64,000 nt of DNA from Myotis daubentonii (Eukaryota; Chordata; Mammalia; Chiroptera; Vespertilionidae): contig NC_081849.1 in assembly GCF_963259705.1 (NCBI RefSeq), positions 57,260,093 to 57,324,092 of the forward strand, read 5' to 3'. The first letter of the stretch is position 1. Each line of letters starts with the position of its first letter. The notes beneath the pieces were generated by a model that saw only the letters and a list, made by a program, of their open reading frames with translations, made no database searches and was not told the DNA's origin. A program made the position numbers and the translations under genes. Shown here piece after piece: positions 49,380-60,489 of the stretch.

Positions 49380-49864
49380 TTCTTCAGTATCAACACCCTT
49401 TGACATGTTACTTTGCAGTTTCTTCCAATAAAGAGACAGAGTACACTTGCCCACCCTTTGCCTTTAAAATCAGTTATGTGACTTTCTTTGAAAAATGGAA
49501 TGCTAGTGGGGATGAGTTACCAAAACTTAGAAAGCACCTGTACTATTAAGATTTCTCTTTTGGGCCTTCCCTATAACCATGAATACCCTCACTAGCAGGC
49601 CAGTTCCCATAGAAAGTTGAGAGACATGTAGAACAGAGTCCAACTGCCCTGGCTAAGCCTGACCTAGATCAGCTGAACTCCAGTTGACCTCCAGATGTAT
49701 AAATGAGTCAAGATCAACCAGGCTAATTTAAACCCCATCTAGATCAATTGACACCACCCCATCCCACAGAAAATCCTCAAGTGTTTGATTTAAATACGTG
49801 CTTGTTATTGTATGTCGTGGTTGCTGTAATGCAATGGTATCTAAGACATAGTTAACTGATACAA
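49380..49864 (+). repeat. Old LTR-like or MaLR-like repeat
   Basis: The segment ends TATCTAAGACATAGTTAACTG then ATACAA and includes CCTAGATCAGCTGAACTCCA, a layout seen in old mammalian LTRs. Family and limits are uncertain. Confidence 0.35.
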
Positions 49865-50021
49865 TATCTTTACTAAGTATATATTGATAATGATCATGTT
49901 TACAGAGGATGGTAAAAAGGGCAACTTGTCTGTAGATAAGAGGCTAATCCAAGTTAGGTATAGAGAGTCTTCAAAATAGGACTGCAGCTAGGCATGTAAG
50001 GAACTTAAAAGTCACACTCTG

Positions 50022-50228
50022 GCCGAAACCGGTTTGGCTCAATGGATAGAGCGTCGGCCTGCGGACTGAAAAGTCCCCGGTTCGATTCCGGTCAAGAGCA
50101 TGTACCTTGGTTGCGGACACATCCCCAGTGGGAGATGTGCAGGAGGCTCTCATCAATGTTTCTAACTCTCCATCTCTCTCCCTTCCTCTCTGTAAAACAT
50201 CAATAAAATATATTTAAAAAAAAAAAAA
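50022..50228 (+). repeat. Young VES SINE
   Basis: It starts GCCGAAACCGGTTTGGCTC with intact A-box (GGCTCAATGG) and B-box (GGTTCGATTCC) and ends AATAAAATATATTTAAAA. The target duplication is AAAAGTCACACTCTG (50007-50021) and AAAAGTCGCACTCTG (50229-50243). Confidence 0.95.
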
Positions 50229-50243
50229 AAAAGTCGCACTCTG

Positions 50244-51423
50244 TCCTAACAAGTAAAACCCTAAACAAACTGGAAAATCAACAATTCTCTTGAGATCTGT
50301 CAGAGAAATGAGGTCGTAGGGTAAGCCCTGGCCCACAAATAACTTTTATAATGTCTTATAGTTCAGAGGTGGGATTGGAAATCCACCTTTGTGATCCTTT
50401 CCACTTATTTAATCTTACTAACACAGTTTATGTGTGATATTTTGTCTTTCCAGAAATATGTTAGATCTTGTGTCAGCATTAACTGTTTAACTCACGCCAC
50501 TGCTAAGGCTTATTAAATCTCAGGTCTCATCTGTAGTGGAAAAACACAATTTTAAAAAATAAAAAATCTTAGTAAGGGCTAAAGTAAAGGGTAGTCTAAG
50601 CCATCTCAAGTTTTATCAAGTCAAAAGAACATGTCAATATTGACAATTTTTTAGAAATGACTCAAAAACAATTTTTACTATGAGCATCCTTAAAAGGAGC
50701 TTAGGACCAAGAAAGAAGAAATAAAACAATCAGAATATAACTTCCCGACTCAACTAACCCTATTTTGATATAGAAAACCATATTAAAGAGAGCATGCATC
50801 AGTTAGACTTGCACAAAAACCTACTTTGTTTCACCTACATTGTTGAGATTTTTCTGGTTTACTAGACAATGATTCTTTGTGTTCAAGTCATTGTGTACAC
50901 ACTGTAACTAGTCATCTGTCTGAGCTTCAGAAACCTGCTGGGGATGTCAATTTCACTTCCATAAAGAACTGAATGACAGAACTAAGAAATACAGTAGAGA
51001 ATTGGGTGTAACATGGCATGGATATAATGAGCCCTTTAAAGAGTAGGGGGGAAAAATAAGAAACATTAAGGGAAAACATCATCCACATGAAATAGACTTG
51101 CTATAAATCCCTGACAAATGCTGGATCCAGTCTTAGTGTTGAACTACTCCCCCCCATCCCCCCCATCCCCAGCAAACCTCACCAATACATGTCATTTTTT
51201 TTATTAATTAATGTACGCTGTCTTTTTAGCACTCATTTGTTAGAGGAGGATCCCAGACATCTGAGAAGCAGGGATTGTGCAAGGCCCACCATTAACATGG
51301 CTTGGGAGATGTTTCCGCTGGTGGGAAGAATTAAAGGAGGCACTTCTGATCATCTTGCTCTCTGAGGGTCTCAATAGCTTCTGCCTGTCTCATAGCAAAA
51401 GTCAATCCCTCCTCCCTCTAAGG
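50244..51423. other. Intergenic sequence without recognised features
   Basis: AT-rich sequence with a C run near 51150-51170. No gene is seen. Confidence 0.4.
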
Positions 51424-51646
51424 CAGCGGTTCTCAACCTGTGGGTCGCTATCCCTTTGGGGGTCAAACGACCCTTTCACAGGGGTCACCTAAGACCATCG
51501 GAAAACACATATATAATTACATATTGTTTTTGTGATTAATCACTATGCTTTAATTATGTTCAATTTGTAACAATGAAATTGGGGGTCACCACAATATGAG
51601 GAACTATATTAAAGGGTCGTAGCATTAGGAAGGTTGAGAACCACTG
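51424..51646 (+). mobile_element. Non-autonomous hAT element (nhAT)
   Basis: Inverted termini CAGCGGTTCTCAACC and GGTTGAGAACCACTG are flanked by CTCTAAGG (51416-51423) and CTCTGAGG (51647-51654). It is the same family as the copies at 44112 and 61685. Internal body GGGGGTCAAACGACCC is shared. No coding sequence. Confidence 0.92.
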
Positions 51647-51654
51647 CTCTGAGG

Positions 51655-52732
51655 GATTCTCTGGTTTGGAAGAACAAGATAAATTCTTTCTCATCAAGAC
51701 AGTACCAACCTATTATGCAAGAGCTATAAAGATGTGGTATAAGTCATGAATTTCTCTCCCAGAAATTTCAGTGTAATTGAAGAAAAAAATGAGGTACACA
51801 AAACCTAGTGCAATTAAAGGGTTGATATGTGCTTCAAGTTATAGAGGCAACAGATGAGAGAGGCATCAAATAACAATGTTATTTCTATTTCCATTTCAAA
51901 GACTTTTATTGTTATTCCAAAGTTTATGTGCTGCTGTTGTAATTGAAACAGCTTACTAATCAAAACTGGTTTAACTTGTGTGTGACAGTAGTCTCACTTA
52001 TGGAAAGCAGACACAAAACAGGAGAGAAAAGGGCCATTAACAGCTAACTACCATTTTAAATTTGCCAAGCCATACCTTATTCCTAGTATAGAATAAAAAG
52101 AAATGAAGTTTTTTTGTTTATAGAAATAAAAATTCTAATGTTTCTAATGCGCCTTTTCAAATATAAAAAAGACACAAATGGGGAGTTAATACCCATTCTA
52201 AATACAGACATTAATTGGGAATAGAATATTTCTCAAGGTTATGAAACAAATTTGCCAAGCATATTAAAAGTATACTGGTATAAAAAGTTTCATCATTTTT
52301 TATGCCAGTAAACTATATTGAAAGAATCTTTAGCAACAAAGCCTTTATGTATACTTCTGAATATTTTCTTATGAGGCCAAGGATAAAACATACTTCCAAA
52401 TATAGAAGGATACTTTCCTGGTATTTCGCCATTACTTTTTAGAATGGTGATAACTACATTATTTCCATTTATGTTATTGTCTTCTGGGCTTCCCCCCACA
52501 AAACCTTGACAAAGAACTTAGTAAATAAAGGAAAGGTTCATCAGGTTGTGATCTCAAAGGAAACTGTAATTTGTAATGTACAATTACTGATAACACAGAA
52601 CATTTCAGGGAGTAGGAATAGAAAATTCAGAAATGTACAAGAAATGCAAAGAAGTATAGTTTAAATAGTATAAAATGGATAAGTTTTCTAAAATTATTTG
52701 GTGTTTATTATTTTCAGAGAATATAGTAAAGC
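51655..52732. other. Intergenic sequence without recognised features
   Basis: AT-rich sequence, no gene or definite repeat seen. Confidence 0.4.
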
Positions 52733-52809
52733 CTACTCGTGCACTGGGTGTGGGGCGGGGGGAGTGTCCCTCAGCCCAACCTGCCCCCTCTCACATACTG
52801 GGAGCCCTC

Positions 52810-53620
52810 AGGCGTTGACCCCCATCACCCTCCAATCGCAGGATCGGCCCCTTGCCCAGGCCTGACGCCTCTGACAAAGGTGTCAGGCCTGGGCAGGGGA
52901 CCCTCATTTCCCCCCATCACTGGTTCTACCCCCAGCCCAGGCCTGATGCCTCTGGCCCAGGCATCAGGCCTGGGCAGGGGACCCCCAGACCCCTCCGATT
53001 GCTGGCTCTGCCCCTTGCCCAGGCCTGATGCCTCAGCCAGAGACGTAGACCCCCATCACCCTCTGATCGCCTGATTGGCCCCTTGCCCAGGCCTGACGCC
53101 TCCGCCAGAGGTGTCAGGCTTGGACAGGGGACCCCCATCTCCCCCTGATCACTGGCTCTGGTCCCCGCCCAGGCCTGAGGCCTCTGGCCCAGGAATCATG
53201 CCTGGGCAGGGGACCCCCATCTCCCTCTGATCGCTTGCTCCACCCCCACCCAAGCCTGACGCCTCTGACCCAGGCTTCAGGCCTAGGCAAGGGGACCATC
53301 ATATCCCCCCAATCCCCGGCTCCGCCCCCCCACCCAGGCCTGATGCCTCGGCCAGAGGAGTTGACCCTCATCACCCTCCGATCACCAATCACCGGATCGG
53401 CCCCTTGACCAGGCCTGAGGCCTCCGGCAGAGGTGTCAGGCCTGGGCAGGGGACCCCCAGCTCCCCGCGGTTGCAGGCTCCGCCCCTGCCCAGGCCTAAC
53501 GCCTCTGGCTGAGGCGTCTGGCCCGGGCAGCGGGGACCCGCAGCTGCAGCGGCCCCGCGATCGTGGGCTCCGCTTTAGGCCCAGGCAAGGGGCCCCTAGC
53601 TCCCGGGACTGCCAGCTTCG
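52810..53620. repeat. Hairpin-forming tandem array
   Basis: About eight units of CCCAGGCCTGA, then CCTCTGGCC or a variant, then TCAGGCCTGGGC and AGGGGACCCCCA. At 52935-52975 the arms (16 bp each) are perfectly complementary with a 9-base loop. Confidence 0.85.
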
Positions 53621-53872
53621 ACCGTGTCCAGCTCCCATCGCTGGCTCCACCCCTACTTCCTGCTATCACTGGCCAGGGCGGCAAAGGCACCTGATTCTCC
53701 GATCATGGCTGGGGGGCAGGGCAGAGGCAGCCCCAGGGCCGCCTTTGCCCTGCCCCCCGGCTCTTAGCTCCCCCCTGGGTTTCTGATCACTGTCAGTGGC
53801 AGGGGGCTTCTTCCTGCTTTCCCTTTCGCCTCCCTGCATTGTGCCTACATATGCAAATTAACCGCCATCTTG

Positions 53873-53960
53873 TTGGCAGTTAACTGCCAATCTTAGTTGG
53901 CAGTTAACTGTCAATCTTAGTTGGCAGTTAACTGCCAATCATAGTTGGCAGTTAATTTGC
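53873..53960. repeat. 24-bp tandem repeat in HeliBat
   Basis: Four units of TTGGCAGTTAACTGCCAATC plus TTAG or a variant. Each unit is itself nearly palindromic (TTGGCAGTTAACTGCCAA). Confidence 0.9.
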
Positions 53961-54145
53961 ATATAGCCCTGATTAGCCAATGAAAAGGGTATCATCGTAC
54001 GCCAATTACCATTTTTCTCTTTTATTAGTGTAGATTTTTGAAGTTTCATTAAACTATTGGAGTACAGAAAGAAACTATTCAATTTTATCATTTTATTCAA
54101 TTCCTGTTTCTAAATGTGTTTCATGATGTGCATAATATATAAATA

Positions 54146-54524
54146 CTAGAGGCCCAGTGCACAAAATTCGTGCACTCAGGAGGGGGGAGTCCCTCAGCCC
54201 AGTCTGAGCCCTCTCGCAGTTCAAGAGCCCTTGGGGGATGTCCAACTGATGGCTTAGGCCCGCTCATGTGGGGAGTAGGGCCTAGCCATCAATTAGGCAT
54301 CCTTAGCCCTGCTGTGGAGGCAGGAGAGGCTCCTGCCACCACCACTGCTCTCGCCAGACATGAGCCTGGCTTCTGGCTGAGCAATGCTCCCCCTGTGGGA
54401 ACTCATTGACCACTGGGGGAAGCTCCTGCATTGAGTGTCTGCCCCCTGGTGGTCATTGCGCATCATAGCAACTGGTCATTCCACTATTCGGTCAATTTGC
54501 ATATTAGCCTTTTATTATATAGGA
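54146..54524 (-). mobile_element. HeliBat Helitron
   Basis: On the plus strand it runs from CTAGAGGCCCAGTGCAC, with hairpin GTGCACAAAATTCGTGCAC, to GCCTTTTATTATATAGGA. Flanking A and T are the target dinucleotide. CTCF-like motifs lie at 54410-54423 and 54439-54452. Well preserved, so probably young. Confidence 0.92.
54439..54452 (-). promoter_or_regulatory. CTCF-like motif in HeliBat
   Basis: The minus strand reads CCACCAGGGGGCAG, identical to the motif at 38527-38540. A weaker one on the plus strand (CCACTGGGGGAAGC) is at 54410-54423. Binding is inferred only. Confidence 0.5.
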
Positions 54525-55002
54525 TAGTTATATATAATTTATAAGTAAATAAATGTGCATTTGAGAAAGGTGCTCAAAACTTTTTTCTGTGGAGAACATG
54601 TTTAAAAAATTTAGAAAATGACTTTAGAGTTATAAGCCAGGAGTTAACACAAATTATAAGAGAGAACAATAAAATAATATTCTGAACATTTAGGATATGA
54701 ATAACATATTGTAGTAGAATTATGGAAAAACAAGAATGAAATAAAAAAAACTGCTCTGTTCCATTTTTGAAGAAATGAATGATAGAGGGTGAGCCCTGAT
54801 GTGACATATGGGTAAAATAAGCAAATAACAGTAGTAGTCAATGTTAAGTATAAGGACAGAAAGGAGAATGTATGTTTGAAAATGTTTCCTACATCCATTT
54901 TTTGTCATGAAAATACATAAAATAAATGGGAAATGACAACACAGCTAAGAAAAGCAAACTTTGGGTAATTCAAAAAAAGGAAATGGATAAAGGCATTGGC
55001 AC

Positions 55003-55057
<55 letters not shown>

Positions 55058-55320
55058 TTCCTGGAAAACTACCATAATATCAAAGCTTTTTATTTTTATG
55101 TAAGTCCACAGCATCTTCCAAAGAAGCTTCTGTTTTCCATCTTGCATTCTCTTACCTTGGTACTCTTCCTTCTTTACTCTGCTACTTTCTGTCCTACTCC
55201 TAATTTAGTCTCTGGACCAAGGTCTTGGAGAAGATGAAGTCCCTAACCAAGTCTATATTCTTCACTCAACTATCTGTTCTCAACATAAGAAATATAATAA
55301 CAATAATAATAACAGTAACA
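54525..55320. other. Intergenic sequence with a GA microsatellite
   Basis: AT-rich sequence with (GA)n at 55004-55053. No gene is seen. Confidence 0.5.
55004..55053. repeat. (GA)n microsatellite
   Basis: About 25 uninterrupted GA units. Confidence 0.95.
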
Positions 55321-55324
55321 ACTA

Positions 55325-55594
55325 CAGTGGGACCTTGACTTACGAGTGTCCCGACTAACGAGTTTTTCGAGATACGAGCCGTCTCTCGGCCAATTTTTTG
55401 CTTTGAGTTGCAAGCTAAAATTCGGCTTATGAGCCAGCTTCAGATACCCCACCGCTAGTTGGCGCAGCGAACGTCACAGTGAATGCCACAACATCAGCCC
55501 AGCATCACATGTCATTGTAATGGTGACACACGAGTAATTTGAATTACGAGCTCCATCACGGAATGAATTAAACTTGTAAGTCAAGGCCCCACTG
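55325..55594. mobile_element. Tc1/mariner or pogo-like MITE
   Basis: Inverted termini CAGTGGGACCTTGACTTACG and TTGTAAGTCAAGGCCCCACTG (with one change) are flanked by TA on both sides (55323-55324 and 55595-55596). The 270-bp body has no transposase. The TA duplication fits the Tc1/mariner superfamily, including pogo/Tigger. Confidence 0.85.
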
Positions 55595-55611
55595 TAACAC
55601 TATGAGCCCTT

Positions 55612-55760
55612 ACATTTGGGAACTCTTCTAAAGATAAATATAATTACCCCATTTTACAGATGTAGAAATTTCAGCATTTATTGCTCAAGGTAGACAACTA
55701 TTAAGGTCAAGACCAGGATTCAAATCCAGGTTATTCCAGCTCCAGTACCTGCAATACTAC
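55612..55760 (+). repeat. MIR SINE
   Basis: ACCCCATTTTACAGATGTAGAAA followed by AAGACCAGGATTCAAATCCAG gives the MIR core in order. The MITE at 55325 sits at its left edge. Confidence 0.6.
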
Positions 55761-56015
55761 CTTACAATATGCCAACTAAAATACAAATGAAGTCTGAATG
55801 GGTTCCCCATTTAATCTTTTCTTTGTATTCCTGTTCCTACGATGCCAATACTCTTGAATCTTTGTTTGGACCAAGTACTGGATTAAGCCCGACGTACGAT
55901 CTTTCAAGTGTAAAAGAATAGAACAAGAGGAAAGGAACTTGCCAGTTACAGATGTTACTTCTGTGTATTCAGATGTAGGTAGAGAAGGAACTGCAAAATT
56001 GGCAGTGCTTCTTAC

Positions 56016-56081
56016 CTTTGCACAACTAAAGGCTGTGCTCAGCAGAGTAACCACTAAGCAGAGCCTGGCACAGCTGTTCAT
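56016..56081 (-). CDS. Candidate signal-peptide exon of an unknown secreted protein
   Basis: An ATG at 56081 opens 22 codons with a textbook signal-peptide pattern (MNSCARLCLVVTLLSTAFSC, then Ala-Lys) and then meets a consensus splice donor AAG|GTAAGA at 56015. The exon length is a multiple of three. An AT-rich ATAAAAGAGG lies just upstream on the minus strand. I recognise no known protein and cannot find a second exon to the left. Beyond the donor the frame stays open to 55776 but loses the secreted-protein character. A chance occurrence remains the leading alternative. Confidence 0.2.
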
Positions 56082-57194
56082 TCTTTCTCATCCTCTTTTA
56101 TCTATGTAGTGCTTTCCCCTTAAAGTGAGTCTTTGAAATTCTGAAAGCCAAGTGCTTCCTTTCCCATCATTCCACACCTAAGCCAAGTTTCAAAATGGAC
56201 TTTGATGTGTATTTAAAGTGTCTTGGCATCCTGCTGCCATCATTCCCTGGATCGGGCCCACTCTGTGAAACTGTGATATGGCATCCCTGTCCCAAGTGAA
56301 GACACCAGCTGCGTCTGGAGCCATTGACGAGGCCCTCCTACAGCTGTGTGTAGTTCAATGGTTAGTATGATGACTGCTGGAAGGCACAACAGTCATGGTA
56401 AGTGTCACATGGCTTGAAACCAAGTAGGAGTTATATAGCTAACCTCCTTTTAATCCATAGACCTTGAACCTTAGGATTTTAGTTCTGAAGTTTCATACTC
56501 ACCATTAAATACAATGGCAGCCAAGCTTAAGCACTCCCAGATCCAAATGCTTTCTTTTCTAACGTTGAGAAATAAATTGAACACAGTACATAGTATTTGT
56601 ATTATAGATAACGTCTTTTACTGATCATTATCATATTTGGTGAAATGGATTTATGGAATAGATTATTTCATCTTCCAAGTTGCTAGTTCAAAGGTTGGAT
56701 GGTTTTCATGAAACAAACTCCCAAATAGAAACTGATTTATAGTTAAATCACCTATGAATGCATGTTCTAACGACATGGTTGTTATTAAAACATGTAACAA
56801 CAATAATAGCAAAAACAAACACCCAAACCCTATCTTTCACTCTATCTATAGGATATAAATAAGTGAAAATTTCTGAGTATATAGGAATCTACAGTAAGTA
56901 TGCTCCTGTTTTTTTGTTATGTGCTACATGAGGTACTGCTGAAAAAAAAATATTCTCAGTTGTTATGTCTTTTTGGCTTTAATAGGCTAATTTGTTTCTT
57001 GAGGTACATGATATCTAACCTTAAGGTAGGCCATTCAAAGCTTTCAGAATTTCTCCCAAATGTCCTTTCAGATTCTTATCTCAAGTGTAAAATGATGAAA
57101 TTGGAAGATTAATGTGGAAACTGACCTTGGAGAACATCTTAAATATATACATTTTAGAAACTAAAAAAGAGAGAGATTCTATAATGATTCAGTG
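56082..57194. other. Intergenic sequence without recognised features
   Basis: Unique AT-rich sequence with a more balanced stretch at about 56210-56400. No gene or repeat identified. Confidence 0.4.
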
Positions 57195-57199
57195 CCTAC

Positions 57200-57531
57200 T
57201 GTTAGATCTGATCAAAGAATTGAATCAATACCCCCTCCCCTGGGAACTGACCTTTAGGCCGTTTCACAATGGACATTCCACTTGCTTAGACCACATTCCA
57301 CTTGCTAAGACCATTATCTCTGTCCTCCGGAGTTTCCCAGAATCCAGACCTGCTCAGAGTATTCTCCGCCCAGAAAAAGCCTGCCTAGAGTCCTTTAAAA
57401 ACCTCTGACTTCCCTCTGGGGGCTGGCGCCATTTTGGGGCTCAGCCCATCTGGGTATCCAGATGACCTAATAAGTTCATAATTCTTCACCCCATTTTGGC
57501 CTCCTGCATTCCTCCTTCAGCGACCCTAACA
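57200..57531 (+). mobile_element. Endogenous retrovirus solo LTR
   Basis: The 332-bp element starts TGTTAG and ends CTAACA, perfect terminal inverted repeats, with a 5-bp duplication CCTAC on both sides (57195-57199 and 57532-57536). It has a TATA-like TTTAAAAACC near 57396, a GGGGGCTGGCG start-like region and TAATAAG as a polyadenylation-like site near 57468, then a C-rich 3' part. No internal proviral sequence remains. Confidence 0.85.
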
Positions 57532-57536
57532 CCTAC

Positions 57537-58085
57537 TCAATGCAATACACTGTTCCAAATGTTGTAAAGAAAGTATGTGAAGGGAGATTGTGCCAGGCAG
57601 CTTATGTTTGGCTCTCCTTATCCAGCCTCTACTCTTCACCCTGCCTTTTGCCCCAGGCTGACCAATACAAATTTCACTCACCAGTGTCCAATCCAATGGC
57701 CTCCAATAGAGTTAGCCAGTGGGGATCCCTGGCAGGACATCAGTCAGAAGGCGAAGGAGAGAGGAGAGTGACCAGGGTATTATTCCCCTGGCTCTCTGGC
57801 TCTGCCGGTTCCTCTAGACTCCTCAGACTGACTATAGCCACTGTTCCCCTCTGTGTGCCCCCACCTTCCAGGCTCAGATAATTGGATCCTTCCCTATTTT
57901 CTTAGGGTCTTCTGTTGTGGCAGCACTGGTGTTGCTGGCCCTGGGCTCCAGTATGCCGATGACTTGTGCTTTCCCTAAACCCCACCCAGACTTTTATAAT
58001 TAGGCCACCAGTAAATAATCCTGCTTAACTTAGTCTGAGTTTGTTGTCTGTTTCCTTTTGGGATGCTAACTAATACCGAGATGTC
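57537..58085 (+). repeat. Possible old LTR-like repeat
   Basis: It ends TTTTGGGATGCTAACTAATAC, like the 3' end of several old mammalian LTRs, and is richer in C and T than its surroundings. I cannot name a family. Confidence 0.3.
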
Positions 58086-59775
58086 AACTCAGATCTCAGG
58101 AAGTTTACAATTTAGCTGCATTCCTAAAGGCTATTTAGAAGTAGCCGATTTGAGATTAGAATTCAGGTCTCCTAACTCCTGATTGAGAGATTCTTCACGT
58201 ACCCCATAAAACAACTTAATCTAGCCCAGTAAATGGACTTACTTTCTTTCTTTTATTTACTTATTTTTTTACTTTGTATATTTAGTCTAGTACAGGAGTT
58301 TCTAAATCTACTGCTGGTATTACAAATTAGGGAAATTCATATAAAATATTTGGATTTTTGGTGGGATTTTGCTGCTAAATGTGTGAGTAGATCTGAAGCT
58401 GCCCTCTTTTATAAGGGGCTTTTTCCATAGTCTCCACCATTTTCCCTTGCTTTACTCCCAACCTATTAGTCTTCGTAGGTCATAAGGTTGCAGATTTTAT
58501 TTCAATGTGTTTTTTTCTTCCAGAGATGTTTGTTTGTGAGAGAAATTAAAAATGTTAAATAATGAGTTTCTAATGGTGGAATATTAGGTATGGGTAGTTA
58601 CAAAAAGAGCTGGAGAGAAATTCTTTTGTTTGTTTGTTTGTTTGTTTGTTTGTTGTTTTCACCCAGAAAGCAGGGCAGTAGGCTTCTCATAGCCTGGAAA
58701 CTATACAGTGTTTGAAGGTTCCTATTCTGGGCAGCGGTCCCAAGAGACTGTGGCTTTTCAGAACTCATTCCAGAGCTGTGCTGTGGTGTTGACAGCGTGT
58801 CCTTACAAGCCTTTTCTCCTTGTCATCAGCCTTTTCCAGCTCTTCATTTCAGCTCAACATACAGCTGCCCTGGTGCTGTGGCCATCTTCCCATTGAACAT
58901 GCTTATCTTCCTACTGGTAATAAAAGACATAGTAAAACACAATAGAAAATCTTTAACCTGGAATGTTCAGGAACCATACCTGTTTCAGTTTAGTGATATT
59001 ACTCAATCATAAATGTCTTAATTCCAAAAGATCACACTGATCAAAACATAGCCGTGTTCCAGCTCCAATATCTGTTGGTGGCATTCTCTTGGATTTTTCC
59101 ACTATTGTATGGGTTAAGTGGGGATATAACATACACTTACACAAAGGCTATTTACGTCTTTTAAAAAACTATTAGCTTCAAACATACAGTAATGACAGAG
59201 AACTAACTTAAGTTATGCAATATCAGCGTGGGTTGCATGATATCACTGCAGCCATCTGGTATAATCCATAAAATTCTCCATATTTCTGGAGGCTGCATTG
59301 CTGGAACATTACCATACACAGCCAGGCAGATCACCACTCAAGTGCCCCTCTCCAGGTCACATGAAAACAATGGCATTTTTCAGAAGTGTATCATTATTTT
59401 AAAATATCAACATAAATGTTGGGTACAAGCAATATTTATATGAACAAATCTCTACCTAACTTGTTTGCTGAAGCTGTCTGCAGCCATTTCCTTTACTCAT
59501 GCTATCATTAGCAATAAAATGTTTTCACCTAATATATGGAAAGTATCAGGAAACAGGAATATTTTGTTAAAAATCAATGTTTAGAAGAAAATGAACTGCA
59601 AAGAGCAACTTATAAATACAAAAATATTTAAATAATTAAACTGAAAAATCTATATAAAATTTCTAACAGCTTTATACAAGAAGGTAAGTTCTTTTGAAGA
59701 ATGTGATGCTAAAATTATATCTGCTTAACAATAAAATCTTCAGTTCATTTTGGCAGGCCTAACAATCATTAAGGT
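58086..59775. other. Intergenic sequence with a (GTTT)n repeat
   Basis: AT-rich sequence; the (TTTG)n tract is at 58626-58655. No gene is seen. Confidence 0.45.
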
Positions 59776-60155
59776 AATTTTTTCAGTATATTTTTATTAA
59801 AAAATCTTTTCTTAACTAAAGGAAGTTAACATACATGATTATATTAGCTTTAGGGGTACAGCATAGAGATTCAATATTTGTATACCTTATGATGTGACAA
59901 CGATGGTAAGTTTAGTAACTCTCATATTACAAAGTTATGATGATATTGACTGTATTCCCTGTGCTATACCCCCATGGCTTATTTATTTTACAACTGGAAG
60001 TGTATACCTCCTATTCTTCTCTATCTTTTTTACCCATTCCTCTACCCCCACTCTCCTTGCTATCATTTTATTCTTTTACCTATGAGGCTGTTTTGTTTTG
60101 TTTGTTAATTTATGTGTTTTTTTTAGATTCCACATATAAGTGAAATTATATGATA

Positions 60156-60489
60156 CTAGAGGCCCGGTGCACAAAATTGGTGCACACAGAGAGGGTGCAG
60201 GCCAGGCCAAGAGACCCCACTGGTGCACTAGTTGGGTTGGGGAGGGACGCAGGAGGTTGGCCAGCTGGCAAGGTACCACGGGAGGGATCCAGGGCATGTC
60301 CGGCCCATCCTTGCTCAGTCCCGATCGACCGGAACGCAGCAGCAAGCTAACCTACTGGTTGGAGCATCTGTCCCCTGGTGGTCAGTGCACATAATAGCGA
60401 GCAGTTGAGTGGCCTTAGTATATCATTAGCATATTACGCTTTGATTGGTTGAATGGACACTTAGCATATTAGGCTTGTTTTATATAGGA
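60156..60489 (-). mobile_element. HeliBat Helitron inside the old L1
   Basis: On the plus strand it runs from CTAGAGGCCCGGTGCAC, hairpin GTGCACAAAATTGGTGCAC, to AGGCTTGTTTTATATAGGA. The flanks are A (60155) and T (60490). Removing it restores a continuous L1 3' UTR. A CTCF-like motif lies at 60368-60381. Confidence 0.92.
60368..60381 (-). promoter_or_regulatory. CTCF-like motif in HeliBat
   Basis: The minus strand reads CCACCAGGGGACAG. Binding is inferred only. Confidence 0.45.

Larger units (their letters stand above)
52733..54034 (-). mobile_element. Large HeliBat Helitron (minus orientation) with hairpin satellite
   Basis: On the minus strand the 5' end is TCTACACTAATAAAAGAG and the 3' end lies near the GTGCACTGGG at 52740, where the terminal hairpin is eroded. 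The 5' portion matches array unit 2 (38791-39406). The interior is an array of roughly 95-bp units, each containing an inverted repeat around GCCCAGGCCTGA. A cluster of 24-bp units lies at 53873-53960. Long open frames here are artefacts of the repeat. Confidence 0.82.

Noticed and set aside
52810..53620. CRISPR-like array of repeats and spacers
   Set aside because: Units are contiguous, diverged and inside a bat Helitron; the genome is mammalian.
53114..53650. 178-codon minus-strand frame
   Set aside because: It lies in the GC-rich hairpin array of a HeliBat and is a repeat artefact.
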